Source of the DNA: JAZRUF01 sp045636205
Lineage (GTDB): Bacteria > Bacillota > Clostridia > Oscillospirales > JAAYXM01
Direction of reading: 5' to 3'
DNA: 32,603 nt
NCBI GenBank assembly: GCA_045636205.1
Contig: JAZTXE010000075.1
Location: 1 to 32,603, forward strand
Of this stretch, positions 14,479-22,871 are shown piece after piece. The position numbers were made by a program, and so were the translations under genes. The notes under the pieces were generated by a model that saw only the letters and a list, made by a program, of their open reading frames with translations, had not been told where the DNA came from and did no database searches. Every line of letters begins with the position of its first letter. Position 1 is the stretch's first letter.

Positions 14479-15747
14479 TTATAGATTCTCCGGCAGTATA
14501 AGGTTCATAATAACGCCAACCACTGTTGCTACGAACAGGCCGGACAGGCTGAGAGTTACGCTTCCAATAGCAACTGTTAAACCGCCGATTGCGTTAAAGC
14601 CGAGACCGGTGGTCAGGATGAGTGCAACGATTGCCAAGTTGCGTGAATGGGTAAAATCGAGATTCGCTTCAACGAGGGTGCGGATACCAATACTTGCAAT
14701 CATGCCAAAGAGCATAATCTCAACGCCGCCCTTAACCGGACCGGGGATGGTCTCCAAAATACCGCCGAGAACGCCTACAAAACCGAAGATTATAGCGAAA
14801 ACGGCAGCCAGTCTGAGCAGTCGTGGATTGTAATTCTTAGTTGTTGCAAGAACACCGGTGTTCTCCGAATATGTGGTGTTGGACGGGCCACCGAAGAAGC
14901 CTGCTACTGCAGTTGCAAGACCGTCACCCAGAAGTGTGCGGTGAAGACCCGGGTCTGCAAAGAAGTTCTTTCCTACGACCGCGCCGTTTGTTGTAATATC
15001 GCCAATATGCTCCATGAAAGTGACGAGGGCAACCGGTGCGATGGTCAGGATTGCCGTCCAACTAAACTTTGGAAGTGAGAAAAAGCCTTCGGTTACGTAC
15101 GGGATATTAATGATAGATGCGTTGGTGACTGCAGAATAATCCATCTGGAAAATGCCAAATAAATCAAGTATTACGCAGAGCAGATAGCCGGATGCGATAC
15201 CGATGAGTATCGGTACAAGCTTAAAGAAGCCCTTTGCAAATATCATGCAAGCGATTACTACTGCCAGAGTAAATGCCGCAATTGCAAGGCAAAGCCATGC
15301 ATCGCCGGTCATACCTGCGGAAACATCAATATTATTAAGAGCATCACTGATAGCGGTTCCGGAAAGGCCTATGCCGATAACTACGATAACCGGACCGGTC
15401 ACAACTGGCGGGAATACTTTCTTAATACGGTCAACACCTACTATATATGCAATGAGAGCAAACAGCAGGTAAACCAAACCTGCGGCCATTATACCACCCT
15501 GAGCATAGGGGATGCCCATGTCATTTACTATCATGGAAATAGGTGCAATAAATGCGAATGAAGAGCCTAAGAAAACAGGTACTTTAAACTTTGTGCAGCA
15601 GTGGAAAATGAGAGTTCCCACACCCGCTGTTACCAAGGCAACCGCCGGACTCAGTCCGGTAAGCAGCGGAACCAGAACGGTTGCGCCAAACATTGCGAAC
15701 AGATGCTGAATGCCGAGTAAATAGTCTTTGCCGGTTAGTTTTTGCAT
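14479..15747 (-). CDS. uraA: Uracil permease, NCS2 family
   Basis: The 422-residue inner-membrane protein has about 14 hydrophobic segments. GKDYLLGIQHLFAMFGATVLVPLLTG at the N-terminus is typical of UraA/PyrP. FEH-like TFMEHIGDITTNGAVVGKNF (substrate/proton-coupling Glu in EHIGD) and FFGGPSNTTYSENTG are family hallmarks, and the length is normal. It imports uracil with protons. A GGAGGA ribosome site lies 7 nt before the ATG. It is the first gene of a uraA-upp operon, consistent with pyrimidine salvage. No PyrR-type binding leader was recognised; a symmetric repeat lies at the presumed transcription start. Confidence 0.96.
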   Translation of the reverse strand: MQKLTGKDYLLGIQHLFAMFGATVLVPLLTGLSPAVALVTAGVGTLIFHCCTKFKVPVFLGSSFAFIAPISMIVNDMGIPYAQGGIMAAGLVYLLFALIAYIVGVDRIKKVFPPVVTGPVIVVIGIGLSGTAISDALNNIDVSAGMTGDAWLCLAIAAFTLAVVIACMIFAKGFFKLVPILIGIASGYLLCVILDLFGIFQMDYSAVTNASIINIPYVTEGFFSLPKFSWTAILTIAPVALVTFMEHIGDITTNGAVVGKNFFADPGLHRTLLGDGLATAVAGFFGGPSNTTYSENTGVLATTKNYNPRLLRLAAVFAIIFGFVGVLGGILETIPGPVKGGVEIMLFGMIASIGIRTLVEANLDFTHSRNLAIVALILTTGLGFNAIGGLTVAIGSVTLSLSGLFVATVVGVIMNLILPENL

Positions 15748-15781
15748 TTGAAAATTCCTCCTACAAATATTGTTAATTATT

Positions 15782-15810
15782 GGTATAATTTTTATACCTC
15801 ACTCATTATA
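15782..15810 (-). promoter_or_regulatory. uraA promoter -10 with a palindrome at the transcription start
   Basis: Minus-strand TATAAT (15805-15810) is followed at about +1 to +17 by the perfect inverted repeat GGTATAA-ttt-TTATACC (15782-15798). The -35 is weak. The position suggests an operator or a leader hairpin controlling uracil uptake. Confidence 0.5.
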
Positions 15811-15910
15811 CACAATTATGTCGGAATTGAACAGAGCTTTGCAGATTTTTGTAAACATTGCTCAGATTTTCTGTTAATATACACATATGCGGAAGAAGGA
15901 AATTACAGCT

Positions 15911-15939
15911 TTGACATTGTGTGGCTTTTGCTATATAAT
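15911..15939 (+). promoter_or_regulatory. Full-consensus promoter of the PAP2 gene
   Basis: TTGACA (15911-15916), 17 nt, TATAAT (15934-15939). Start of transcription at about 15946 rules out any start codon upstream of it. Confidence 0.9.
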
Positions 15940-15969
15940 TTACAGTACTACATAAAAGGAGTTTTTGCA

Positions 15970-16506
15970 TTGGCTTGGGAATACGCTTTTTTGGATTGGA
16001 TACAAGCGAATTTAGCATCACCATGGCTGGATGCGGTGATGAAGTATATAACGCATTTGAGTGACGGTGGCGCGATTTGGGTTGTTGCGGCGATTGTGAT
16101 GATGTTTATTCCAAAGTACAGGCGCTACGGTGTGATTCTCAGCGTGGTTCTTATTTCAGGCGCTGTATTGAATTCACTCATTTTAAAACCTGTCATAGGC
16201 AGGGCGCGACCGTTTGAGGCACTTGAGCAAATAATGCTTCTTATTACTCCACCCGGGGATGCGTCATTCCCATCCGGGCATACGTTGGTGTCAGTTTCCT
16301 CGGCGATTGTTATATTGAGGGCGAATAAGAAGCTTGGAATTGCGGCGCTTGTACTCGCAGTGCTTACTGCATTTTCGCGGATGTATTTGTATGTCCATTT
16401 TCCGACAGATATCATTGCCGGCGCGGTTTTGGCGATTGTTATCTCGGTAGCTGGCCTGGCCATTTTCGATAAAATAAAATCCCGAAAGTGCAATCGAAAA
16501 GATTAA
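15970..16506 (+). CDS. PAP2-family membrane phosphatase (undecaprenyl-PP or phosphatidylglycerol-P phosphatase type)
   Basis: I start at TTG 15970 (178 residues). AAAGGAG lies 8 nt upstream, and the consensus promoter at 15911-15939 excludes the longer frame that begins at 15742. The three PAP2 motifs are all present: KPVIGRARP, FPSGHT and SRMYLYVHFPTDIIAG, with catalytic His residues in motifs 2 and 3. Several hydrophobic segments surround them. Family members dephosphorylate undecaprenyl pyrophosphate or lipid phosphates on the outer face of the membrane. The exact lipid is unknown. It is monocistronic. Confidence 0.93.
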   Translation: MAWEYAFLDWIQANLASPWLDAVMKYITHLSDGGAIWVVAAIVMMFIPKYRRYGVILSVVLISGAVLNSLILKPVIGRARPFEALEQIMLLITPPGDASFPSGHTLVSVSSAIVILRANKKLGIAALVLAVLTAFSRMYLYVHFPTDIIAGAVLAIVISVAGLAIFDKIKSRKCNRKD

Positions 16507-16518
16507 TAATGACAAAAA

Positions 16519-16560
16519 AACTTCGGAGCCTGCAAAACTGCAGATTCCGAAGTTTTTTAT
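16519..16560. terminator. Bidirectional terminator between PAP2 and Na/Pi transporter genes
   Basis: AACTTCGGA pairs with TCCGAAGTT, with inner CTGCA/TGCAG, an A tract before and a T tract after. It serves both converging genes. Confidence 0.85.
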
Positions 16561-16569
16561 AAATTTAAT

Positions 16570-18369
16570 TTAGAATGTTACATTCTCCAAAGCTGTCAGG
16601 TACTGAGCTTTGCGCATTTCCTGCTCAGCCAGATAAGACTGGTCGGCAGATGAATGGAGCTCGTGCAGATATTGGTGGTGGTTTTTCATTATCGCCTCAT
16701 TGTTGCGTCCGAGCATCTGCATTGCTATGCTTGAGCACTGGTCAGCCGCACGCTCAAGATGAGTAAGAGCATCGAGGAAAACAAGACCTGAATCAATTGA
16801 GCACTTGCCTTGACACAAGCGGGAGGTGTGGCGGTTTTTGAGAGTTAGAACCATATCGTCGATTACTTCTTCAAGCGGCTCAATGCGGCGCGCTGTAACC
16901 TCGCTGTCGGTCTCCAAAGCGTCCACGGTAAGGCGCAGAATCTCAAGGACTGCATCGCCGATTATGTTAAGCTCCTGCTGAGCCGAGTCAGAGAAGGTGC
17001 GGCCCGAATCGTGCATTTTCTTAGCCATTTCGTCAAAGTTGGTTGCATAGTCGCCTATACGTTCAACGTCCGGGATGCACTGCATGAGCATATTGAGCTG
17101 ACGGTTGTCACGCTCGGTTTCAATGCTGCGTGAAAGCTCGATAAGATAATTGTCTGCATTGTCCGCAAAACGGTCCAGGCGGTCTTCACATCCGTTTATT
17201 TCCTCAGAGGTGTTTTCATCGAAGCGTTTAAACTGCTCTAAGCTGAGCGCAACATTGTCCTTTGCCGCTTTTGCCATTGCAATGAGGGCTTTGGTTACGC
17301 CTTCGAGAGCAACGACCGGGGAAATCATAAGCTTGGGGTCAAGTGCTGCAAGCTCAGGGTACTTATCCTCTTTGCGTGCATCGTCTTTGACCACTTTATA
17401 AGAGATATTGACCAGCATGTTCGTGAAGGGAAGAAGAGCTATCGCGGTAATAAGATTAAAGAGCGTCTGGAAGTTTGCGATTGAGCCACTGTCAACAATG
17501 CTGCTCCAAAGCTCGGGGAGAGCACCTGCATTGCGAAGGATAGTCATTACTACCATAAAAAGGATGGTTCCGACGGTGTTAAAGACTATATGAACAACGC
17601 CGGTTCTCTTTGCGTCCTTTGAGGAACCTATTGAGCATACCAAAGCCGTGGTTACGCAGGTGCCGATGTTAATACCCATGATTATGGGATATACAAGGTC
17701 AAAGGTCATGACGCCGGTTGAGGAAAGAGCCTGAAGAATACCTACCATTGCAGATGAGCTCTGAACGATAACAGTCAGAACCAAACCGGTGAATATACCA
17801 AGAAGGGGCATATCGCTGAAATATGCGAGAACGTTGACGAACATATCAGACTCTGCCAACGGCTCAACAGCACCCGTCATAGCCATAAGACCTGTGAAGA
17901 GGATACCGAAGCCCATTGCTATCATACCCACGTTTTTGGAGTTTCCTTTTTTGATAAACATAATCAAAAGGATTCCGATTATCAAAGCAACCGGAGCAAG
18001 CGTGTCGGGTTTAAAGAATATAAGAATGGAATTTCCGGATGAATCAATATCCATAAGACGGATAATTTGCGCGGTTACGGTTGTTCCGATGTTTGCACCC
18101 ATAACTATGCTGACCGCTTGACGCAGGTTCAGGATTCCTGCTCCTATAAGTCCGACGGTCAGAACTATCGTGGCGGTGGAGCTTTGAATAATTGCGGTTA
18201 CAAGAGTACCGGTAAGAAGGCCAAGGAAAACATTTTGCGTAAGCTTCCCCAAAACATTCTTCAAAGCCGTGCCTGAGCCGTGCTTTAAACCGTCACCCAT
18301 AATCTCCATTCCGTAGAGGAACATGGCGAGACCACCCAAAAGCGAAATTACGGTAAGTACTGTGTTCAT
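16570..18369 (-). CDS. Na+/Pi cotransporter family protein with C-terminal PhoU-like domain
   Basis: The 599-residue protein has an N-terminal transport half (residues of about 1-320) with two inverted repeats carrying QSSTATIV and QSSSAMVG, the QSS signature of NptA/PNaS transporters. MGANIGTTVT and MGINIGTCVTT are the paired GxNIGT motifs. The C-terminal part (from residue of about 345) is helical and PhoU-like, with repeated acidic/basic helices and CIPDVERIGDYATNFDE. Such fusions take up phosphate or a related anion and are often linked to second-messenger control; the regulatory role is inferred. It has its own promoter at 18403-18431. Confidence 0.94.
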   Translation of the reverse strand: MNTVLTVISLLGGLAMFLYGMEIMGDGLKHGSGTALKNVLGKLTQNVFLGLLTGTLVTAIIQSSTATIVLTVGLIGAGILNLRQAVSIVMGANIGTTVTAQIIRLMDIDSSGNSILIFFKPDTLAPVALIIGILLIMFIKKGNSKNVGMIAMGFGILFTGLMAMTGAVEPLAESDMFVNVLAYFSDMPLLGIFTGLVLTVIVQSSSAMVGILQALSSTGVMTFDLVYPIIMGINIGTCVTTALVCSIGSSKDAKRTGVVHIVFNTVGTILFMVVMTILRNAGALPELWSSIVDSGSIANFQTLFNLITAIALLPFTNMLVNISYKVVKDDARKEDKYPELAALDPKLMISPVVALEGVTKALIAMAKAAKDNVALSLEQFKRFDENTSEEINGCEDRLDRFADNADNYLIELSRSIETERDNRQLNMLMQCIPDVERIGDYATNFDEMAKKMHDSGRTFSDSAQQELNIIGDAVLEILRLTVDALETDSEVTARRIEPLEEVIDDMVLTLKNRHTSRLCQGKCSIDSGLVFLDALTHLERAADQCSSIAMQMLGRNNEAIMKNHHQYLHELHSSADQSYLAEQEMRKAQYLTALENVTF

Positions 18370-18402
18370 ATTATTTTCTCCCTTATATAAATTTACATGT
18401 TT

Positions 18403-18431
18403 ATTATAAATGATGTGACAGATTTAGACAA
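18403..18431 (-). promoter_or_regulatory. Promoter of the Na/Pi transporter gene
   Basis: Minus-strand TTGTCT (18426-18431) and a perfect TATAAT (18403-18408) with 17-nt spacing; AAGGGAGA precedes the ATG. Confidence 0.78.
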
Positions 18432-18576
18432 TAAAAAAATAGAAATTTTTTCATATTGACTTGGTGTTTTTGTGAGCATCCGATGCGATAAAGGCAATAG
18501 GGAAAGATTTTAAAAGAATATCGTTAAAATAGAACGAGCTTTTCTGAAATTCTTTTGAGTTTTTTTAATTTGTGTA

Positions 18577-18606
18577 TTGACATTTCGGAGAAAAATATGA
18601 TATACT
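18577..18606 (+). promoter_or_regulatory. Promoter of the tRNA-Trp gene
   Basis: TTGACA (18577-18582), 18 nt, TATACT (18601-18606). Transcription would start about 11 nt before the mature tRNA. Confidence 0.82.
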
Positions 18607-18623
18607 AACTGAGCTATAAAAAT

Positions 18624-18699
18624 AGGGGTATAGCTCAGTTGGTAGAGCAGCGGTCTCCAAAACCGCGTGTCCAGAGTTCGAGTCTTTGTGCCCCTGCCA
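18624..18699 (+). tRNA. tRNA-Trp (anticodon CCA)
   Basis: The 76-nt gene folds into a full cloverleaf. The acceptor is AGGGGTA/TGCCCCT with one T-G wobble, and the D arm is GCTC-AGTTGGTA-GAGC. The anticodon stem GCGGT/ACCGC encloses loop CTCCAAA with anticodon CCA. The T arm is CAGAG-TTCGAGT-CTTTG. The discriminator is G, and CCA is encoded (18697-18699). It is a single-gene unit with its own promoter and terminator. Confidence 0.97.
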
Positions 18700-18701
18700 G
18701 A

Positions 18702-18740
18702 AAAATCGACATTCTTCGAAAGAGGAATGTCGATTTTACT
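18702..18740 (+). terminator. Intrinsic terminator of tRNA-Trp
   Basis: AAAATCGACATTC and GAATGTCGATTTT form a perfect 13-bp stem beginning 3 nt after the encoded CCA. Confidence 0.85.
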
Positions 18741-18803
18741 TATCACCTATTCACTTTTCCTTAGAAAGCTTATCAATTTTTAAAAAGTTATAATTTACGG
18801 AGA

Positions 18804-18848
18804 ATGATTAAAAAAGTGGCTTAACTTCAAAGCCACTTTTTTAATCAT
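18804..18848 (-). terminator. Terminator of the WYL operon, overlapping the stop codon
   Basis: A 19-bp perfect stem (18804-18822 with 18830-18848) and a 7-nt loop. Its 5' arm in the RNA includes the last codons and the TAA of the WYL gene, and its 3' arm contains a run of six Ts. Confidence 0.88.
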
Positions 18849-19827
18849 ATTGTTTTATAGCGGTTTTTGCTAATGTTATGAATTGGGCCTTTACGCTCTC
18901 AGGAGATAAAATTTTTATATCCTCGCCGAAGTTTATGAGCCATGTGAGAAACAGAGGACTTACATGAACGCGGGTGGTGAAAGTAAAGTAATCGTCACCG
19001 TCCGGAATAAGTGATATATCTTGCCCGAAACGGTCGATGATGATATTTGCCAAGTAGTTTTTACAACGCAATTTAACCGTTTCTTCGCGTCCGCCGTACA
19101 TCCCAAAGGTTTTCTTTGAGTAAAGAGCCATATCAAAGTTTTTAAATAGCTCAGCACCGTCTCTTTTTTCATCTGTCAGCTCAAGGCTTAGCATTTTATC
19201 AACCCGATAGTGCTTGATTTTTTTACTCTCCGAATCATAAGCTATCATGTAATAGTTTTCATCGTCCCAGGTGAGTGCCCACGGACTTACGATATACGCC
19301 CTGCCGTCTTTTTTCAAATGCTTTTGTTTGTTTCTGTCCCAATCAAAATATTTAAACGATATTTTTGCATTCCGGGAAATTGCTTCGTGGATATAATCAA
19401 CCGTGTAATATATACTTTCGTTCATCGTTTTTATACGGTTTGCGACGAACACCTGACGCTGCAGAAGTTGGGCTTCATGCATACTTGCAAGACTTTCTAT
19501 TTTGCCGATAAGGTCATTGCTTTTCTTGTGCGTTATGAATTTAGAGGACTGAACCGCGTCAACCAACAGCTTGAGTTCGGGAAGTTCAAAGCGCCGAGAA
19601 GCGATATAGTAGTGTGTGGTTTTGTCCTTGCGTTTTTCCACATCTGTACCGAAAAGGCGCAATGCTTCAAAATCATCGTATATGGATTTTCGTTCTGCCG
19701 AAATTCCGTATTCGCCGAGCGCGGAGATGATTTCATCCATGGTTAAGCCGTGATTGTCATCGGTTTTCTCCTCGAGGATTTTTAGAAGATACAGAAGCTT
19801 AAGCTTCTGATTACTGCTCTTTGCCAT
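18841..19827 (-). CDS. WYL-domain transcriptional regulator (DeoR-like HTH)
   Basis: The 328-residue protein starts MAKSSNQKLKLLYLLKIL and has an N-terminal winged helix with SAERKSIYDDFEALRLFG (residues of about 46-63). A WYL domain follows from about residue 140, with RAYIVSPWALTWDDENYYMIAYD and KIKHYRVDKM. A C-terminal WCX-like extension contains the VSPLFLTWLINFG stretch. WYL regulators sense small ligands or nucleic acids; the ligand here is unknown. The gene is 5 nt downstream of the DUF1846 gene and shares its promoter. The last codons lie inside the terminator stem. Confidence 0.92.
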   Translation of the reverse strand: MAKSSNQKLKLLYLLKILEEKTDDNHGLTMDEIISALGEYGISAERKSIYDDFEALRLFGTDVEKRKDKTTHYYIASRRFELPELKLLVDAVQSSKFITHKKSNDLIGKIESLASMHEAQLLQRQVFVANRIKTMNESIYYTVDYIHEAISRNAKISFKYFDWDRNKQKHLKKDGRAYIVSPWALTWDDENYYMIAYDSESKKIKHYRVDKMLSLELTDEKRDGAELFKNFDMALYSKKTFGMYGGREETVKLRCKNYLANIIIDRFGQDISLIPDGDDYFTFTTRVHVSPLFLTWLINFGEDIKILSPESVKAQFITLAKTAIKQYD

Positions 19828-19832
19828 GATTT

Positions 19833-21293
19833 TTAATATACCGGCTCACACGTCAGATTAACTCCTAAACGGCGGAATACCTTTTCATCCACCGCAGAGA
19901 GAATGACAGAGGAGTGAACCTCACAGCCGCGAAGCTTGTCAAGCTGCTGCATGGCAAGCTCTGCCTTTTCATCAGTCGCCGCACAGATTGACAGTGCGAT
20001 AAGTGCCTCATCCGTGTGCAGGCGCGGGTTTCGACTTCCCAGATGACCTACCTTAAGATGCTGAATAGGCTCAAGGACTTCCGGGGAGATAAGATGCACG
20101 CTGTCCTCAATGCCGGCGAGTGTTTTAAGTGCGTTTAGAAGAAGCGCGGAAGATGCGCCTAAAAGGTCAGATGTTTTTCCGGTTACAATGGTTCCGTCCG
20201 GAAGCTCCATCGCTGCGGCGGGAGCACCCGTGATTTCTTTTTTCTGCAATGCGGGACCGATAACCGCACGGTCATTTACGGTTATTCCGGCTTTGTTCAT
20301 CAAAAGCTCAAGCTTGAGCACAATATCCGAGGTTATTATGCCTTTTCGCTCATCGCACAGCGCGGTATAGTACCGACGCAGAATTTCCTGGCGCGATGCT
20401 TTTTTTGCGACATCGTCATCTATTATGCAGTTGCCCGCCATGTTCACGCCCATATCAGTGGGTGACTTGTACGGGCACGTACCCAAAATGCGCTCAAGCA
20501 TTGCGGTTACAACCGGGAAAATCTCAACGTCGCGGTTGTAGTTTACCGTAGTAACACCGTACGCGTCAAGGTGGAATGGGTCAATCATATTTACGTCATT
20601 TAAGTCAGCGGTTGCCGCTTCGTATGCTAAATTCACCGGATGCGTGAGCGGGATGTTCCAAATAGGGAAAGTTTCAAATTTTGCGTAACCTGCCTGGATT
20701 CCGCGCTTGTGCTCGTGATAAAGCTGGGAAAGACAAGTTGCCATCTTGCCACTTCCAGGACCCGGCGCGGTCACAACGACGAGCTCGCGCGAGGTTTCGA
20801 TATATTCATTTTTTCCGTATCCGTCATCGCTTACGATATGCGCAATATCTGACGGATAACCGTCAATGGGATAATGGCGATATACACGGATTCCCAAACT
20901 CTCAAGCCTTTTCTGGAAGGCTATCGCGGTTGCCTGACCGGTAAAGCGCGTCATAACAATGCTTCCTACATACAATCCGAAGGTGCGGAAGCAGTCAATA
21001 AGACGTATTACATCCAAATCATAAGTTATACCCAAATCTGTACGGAGTTTATTTTTTTCAATGTCAGCAGCGTTTATAGCGATAACGATTTCAACTTTTT
21101 CCTTAAGCTGAAGAAGCATTTTGAGCTTACTATCAGGCTGGAAGCCGGGAAGCACGCGGGAAGCATGATAATCGTCAAAAAGTTTGCCACCAAACTCAAG
21201 ATAGAGCTTGCCGCCAAACTGCGCGATTCGGTTTCCTATATGCTCGGACTGCATGTGCAAATATTTTTCGTTATCAAATCCAATTGCTGACAA
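19833..21293 (-). CDS. DUF1846 family protein of unknown function
   Basis: The 486-residue protein uses a TTG start with GAGGG 7 nt upstream. I recognise the family from GFDNEKYLHMQSEHI at the N-terminus, GGKLYLEFGGKLFDDYHASRVLPG and TAPGPGSGKMATCLSQLYHE (P-loop-like Gly/Ser/Lys stretch). FETFPIWNIPLTHPVNLAYEAATADL and VGHLGSRNPRLHTDEALIAL follow. The length fits the family. No enzymatic role is established to my knowledge; the APGPGSGK segment suggests nucleotide or phosphate binding. It is cotranscribed with a WYL regulator. Confidence 0.93.
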   Translation of the reverse strand: MSAIGFDNEKYLHMQSEHIGNRIAQFGGKLYLEFGGKLFDDYHASRVLPGFQPDSKLKMLLQLKEKVEIVIAINAADIEKNKLRTDLGITYDLDVIRLIDCFRTFGLYVGSIVMTRFTGQATAIAFQKRLESLGIRVYRHYPIDGYPSDIAHIVSDDGYGKNEYIETSRELVVVTAPGPGSGKMATCLSQLYHEHKRGIQAGYAKFETFPIWNIPLTHPVNLAYEAATADLNDVNMIDPFHLDAYGVTTVNYNRDVEIFPVVTAMLERILGTCPYKSPTDMGVNMAGNCIIDDDVAKKASRQEILRRYYTALCDERKGIITSDIVLKLELLMNKAGITVNDRAVIGPALQKKEITGAPAAAMELPDGTIVTGKTSDLLGASSALLLNALKTLAGIEDSVHLISPEVLEPIQHLKVGHLGSRNPRLHTDEALIALSICAATDEKAELAMQQLDKLRGCEVHSSVILSAVDEKVFRRLGVNLTCEPVY

Positions 21294-21330
21294 TGTTATC
21301 CCTCATTTCTCAAAAAATTCACTAGAATAT

Positions 21331-21359
21331 ATTATACGTCAAAACGAGCTTAATTTCAA
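21331..21359 (-). promoter_or_regulatory. Promoter of the DUF1846-WYL operon
   Basis: Minus-strand TTGAAA (21354-21359), 17 nt, TATAAT (21331-21336). Confidence 0.78.
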
Positions 21360-21382
21360 CAGGAAGAGGCAAAATGTTTTGT

Positions 21383-21416
21383 AAAAAAACTGCATCTCGC
21401 AACAGAGATGCAGTTT
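21383..21416 (-). terminator. Intrinsic terminator after the hydrogenase gene
   Basis: AAACTGCATCTC and GAGATGCAGTTT form a perfect 12-bp stem with a 6-nt loop, followed by Ts in the minus-strand RNA. It lies 5 nt after the stop codon. Confidence 0.88.
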
Positions 21417-21421
21417 GGTAT

Positions 21422-22858
21422 TTACTTTAAAGCGTTTATTGCTTCAGAGATTGTTTTTGCGTTGGCTTTTTGGCTGAATTTATCAACCTCGGCACGGTTT
21501 TTTTCACTGTGCGTCAGGCAGCCTGCGCCGTTTATGCATCCGCCGGCACATGCCATACCCTCAATGAAGTTTGCGTCTAAAATGTTTTTGCTTTTCTTAA
21601 GCAATGCGGTTTTGCATGCGTCAATACCGTCGCAAGAACATGGCTTGAGCTCAAAATCGTCTATGCACTGCTCTTTAAGTGCTTGGGCGACCGCGTCTGA
21701 CAGACCACCGCAGCGGGCGAATATTCTTCCAAAATACGAGGCGTGGTCAAGCTCACTCTCTGAGAGCTCGGTTATGTCAATATCACGGCTGTCAAACAAA
21801 GCTTGCAGCTCCTCGAAGGTGAGAACACTGTCAACAAATGGGCGCACGCTGTCAAGCTGAGCCTCCATTTTCTTTGCTGTGCATGGTCCGATGAAAACGA
21901 TTTTCACATCACTGTCATCGTTTTCCTTAAAGTATTTTGAAATGGTCGCCATGGGGGACAGGTTATGCGATATAAACGGAGTTAAATCCGGGAAAGCGGA
22001 TTTTATGTACGAGGTAAATGCCGGGCAGCATGAGCTTGTTAAAAAGCCTTTTTCCGCAAGCTCTTTTGCCTCTGCGTGCGCTACCATATCCGCGCCGAGG
22101 GCAGCTTCAACTACCATGTCAAATCCTAAAACCTTAAGCCCGGTTATTACCTGACCTAATTTTGCGTATGAAAACTGGCTTGAAATCGCAGGGGCTACGA
22201 CCGCATACAGCTTGGAAGACGGATTTTGAGAATTTTCCTTTAAAAGCTTGATGACGTTGAGCATAAACGATTTGTCGCTTATTGCACCAAAGGGGCATTG
22301 GTATACGCACGCACCGCAGGAGGTGCATTTGCTGTCATCTATAAGTGCAGCGTTGTTTTCATCCATCGAAATCGCCTTTACCTTGCATGCGTTCTGGCAC
22401 GGACGCTTGCGATGTACAATTGCAGTGTATGGGCAAACCTTGGCGCATTTTCCGCATTCAATGCATTTGGCTTTATCAATATGCGCGACGTGGTTTTGGT
22501 CAAAGCTGATAGCGCCCTTGGGACAAACGTCTTCGCAACGGTGTGCAAGACAGCCGCGACATGCATTTGTAACTTCAAAACCGCCGACCGGGCATTCGTC
22601 GCAGGCGATGGCTATTACCTCAATTACATTGGAATTATCCGCACTGCCGCCCATCGCGAGTTTTATTCGCTCAGAGAGTATTGCACGCTCCTTATAAACG
22701 CAGCAGCGCATTGTTGGCTCGTTGCCCGGAACAATGTTTTTTGGGATTTCCAAAAGATTTTCAAGCAGTGTGTCGTTCCATGCCTGGCGTGCCACTTCAC
22801 GCAAAACCTTGTATTTCAAGTGCTGAACTTTGGTGTCAAATTTGCGCACCTTTTGCAT
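21422..22858 (-). CDS. Monomeric [FeFe] hydrogenase, group B-like
   Basis: The 478-residue protein has an N-terminal RCCVYKERAILSERI region and several cysteine clusters: CDECPVGG...CRGCLAHRCEDVCP, CIECGKCAKVCP, PCQNAC and CTSCGACVYQCP. The H-cluster motifs follow: TSCCPAF (L1, with Phe where group A enzymes usually have Trp), GPCTAKKMEA (L2) and EGMACAGGCINGAG (L3). It should evolve or oxidise H2 using reduced ferredoxin, fitting the ferredoxin-reducing 2-oxoacid enzyme in this window. The maturases HydEFG are not in view. It is 13 nt downstream of the phosphodiesterase gene, with AAGGAG before its ATG. Confidence 0.93.
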   Translation of the reverse strand: MQKVRKFDTKVQHLKYKVLREVARQAWNDTLLENLLEIPKNIVPGNEPTMRCCVYKERAILSERIKLAMGGSADNSNVIEVIAIACDECPVGGFEVTNACRGCLAHRCEDVCPKGAISFDQNHVAHIDKAKCIECGKCAKVCPYTAIVHRKRPCQNACKVKAISMDENNAALIDDSKCTSCGACVYQCPFGAISDKSFMLNVIKLLKENSQNPSSKLYAVVAPAISSQFSYAKLGQVITGLKVLGFDMVVEAALGADMVAHAEAKELAEKGFLTSSCCPAFTSYIKSAFPDLTPFISHNLSPMATISKYFKENDDSDVKIVFIGPCTAKKMEAQLDSVRPFVDSVLTFEELQALFDSRDIDITELSESELDHASYFGRIFARCGGLSDAVAQALKEQCIDDFELKPCSCDGIDACKTALLKKSKNILDANFIEGMACAGGCINGAGCLTHSEKNRAEVDKFSQKANAKTISEAINALK

Positions 22859-22871
22859 CTTTTTATGCTCC

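Noticed and set aside
15742..15969. Longer start for the PAP2 gene
   Set aside because: A full-consensus promoter at 15911-15939 lies inside the extension, and TTG 15970 has an optimal ribosome site.
18600..18740. T-box leader near the tRNA gene
   Set aside because: The sequence is the tRNA gene itself with promoter and terminator; no T-box consensus or downstream synthetase/biosynthesis gene is present.
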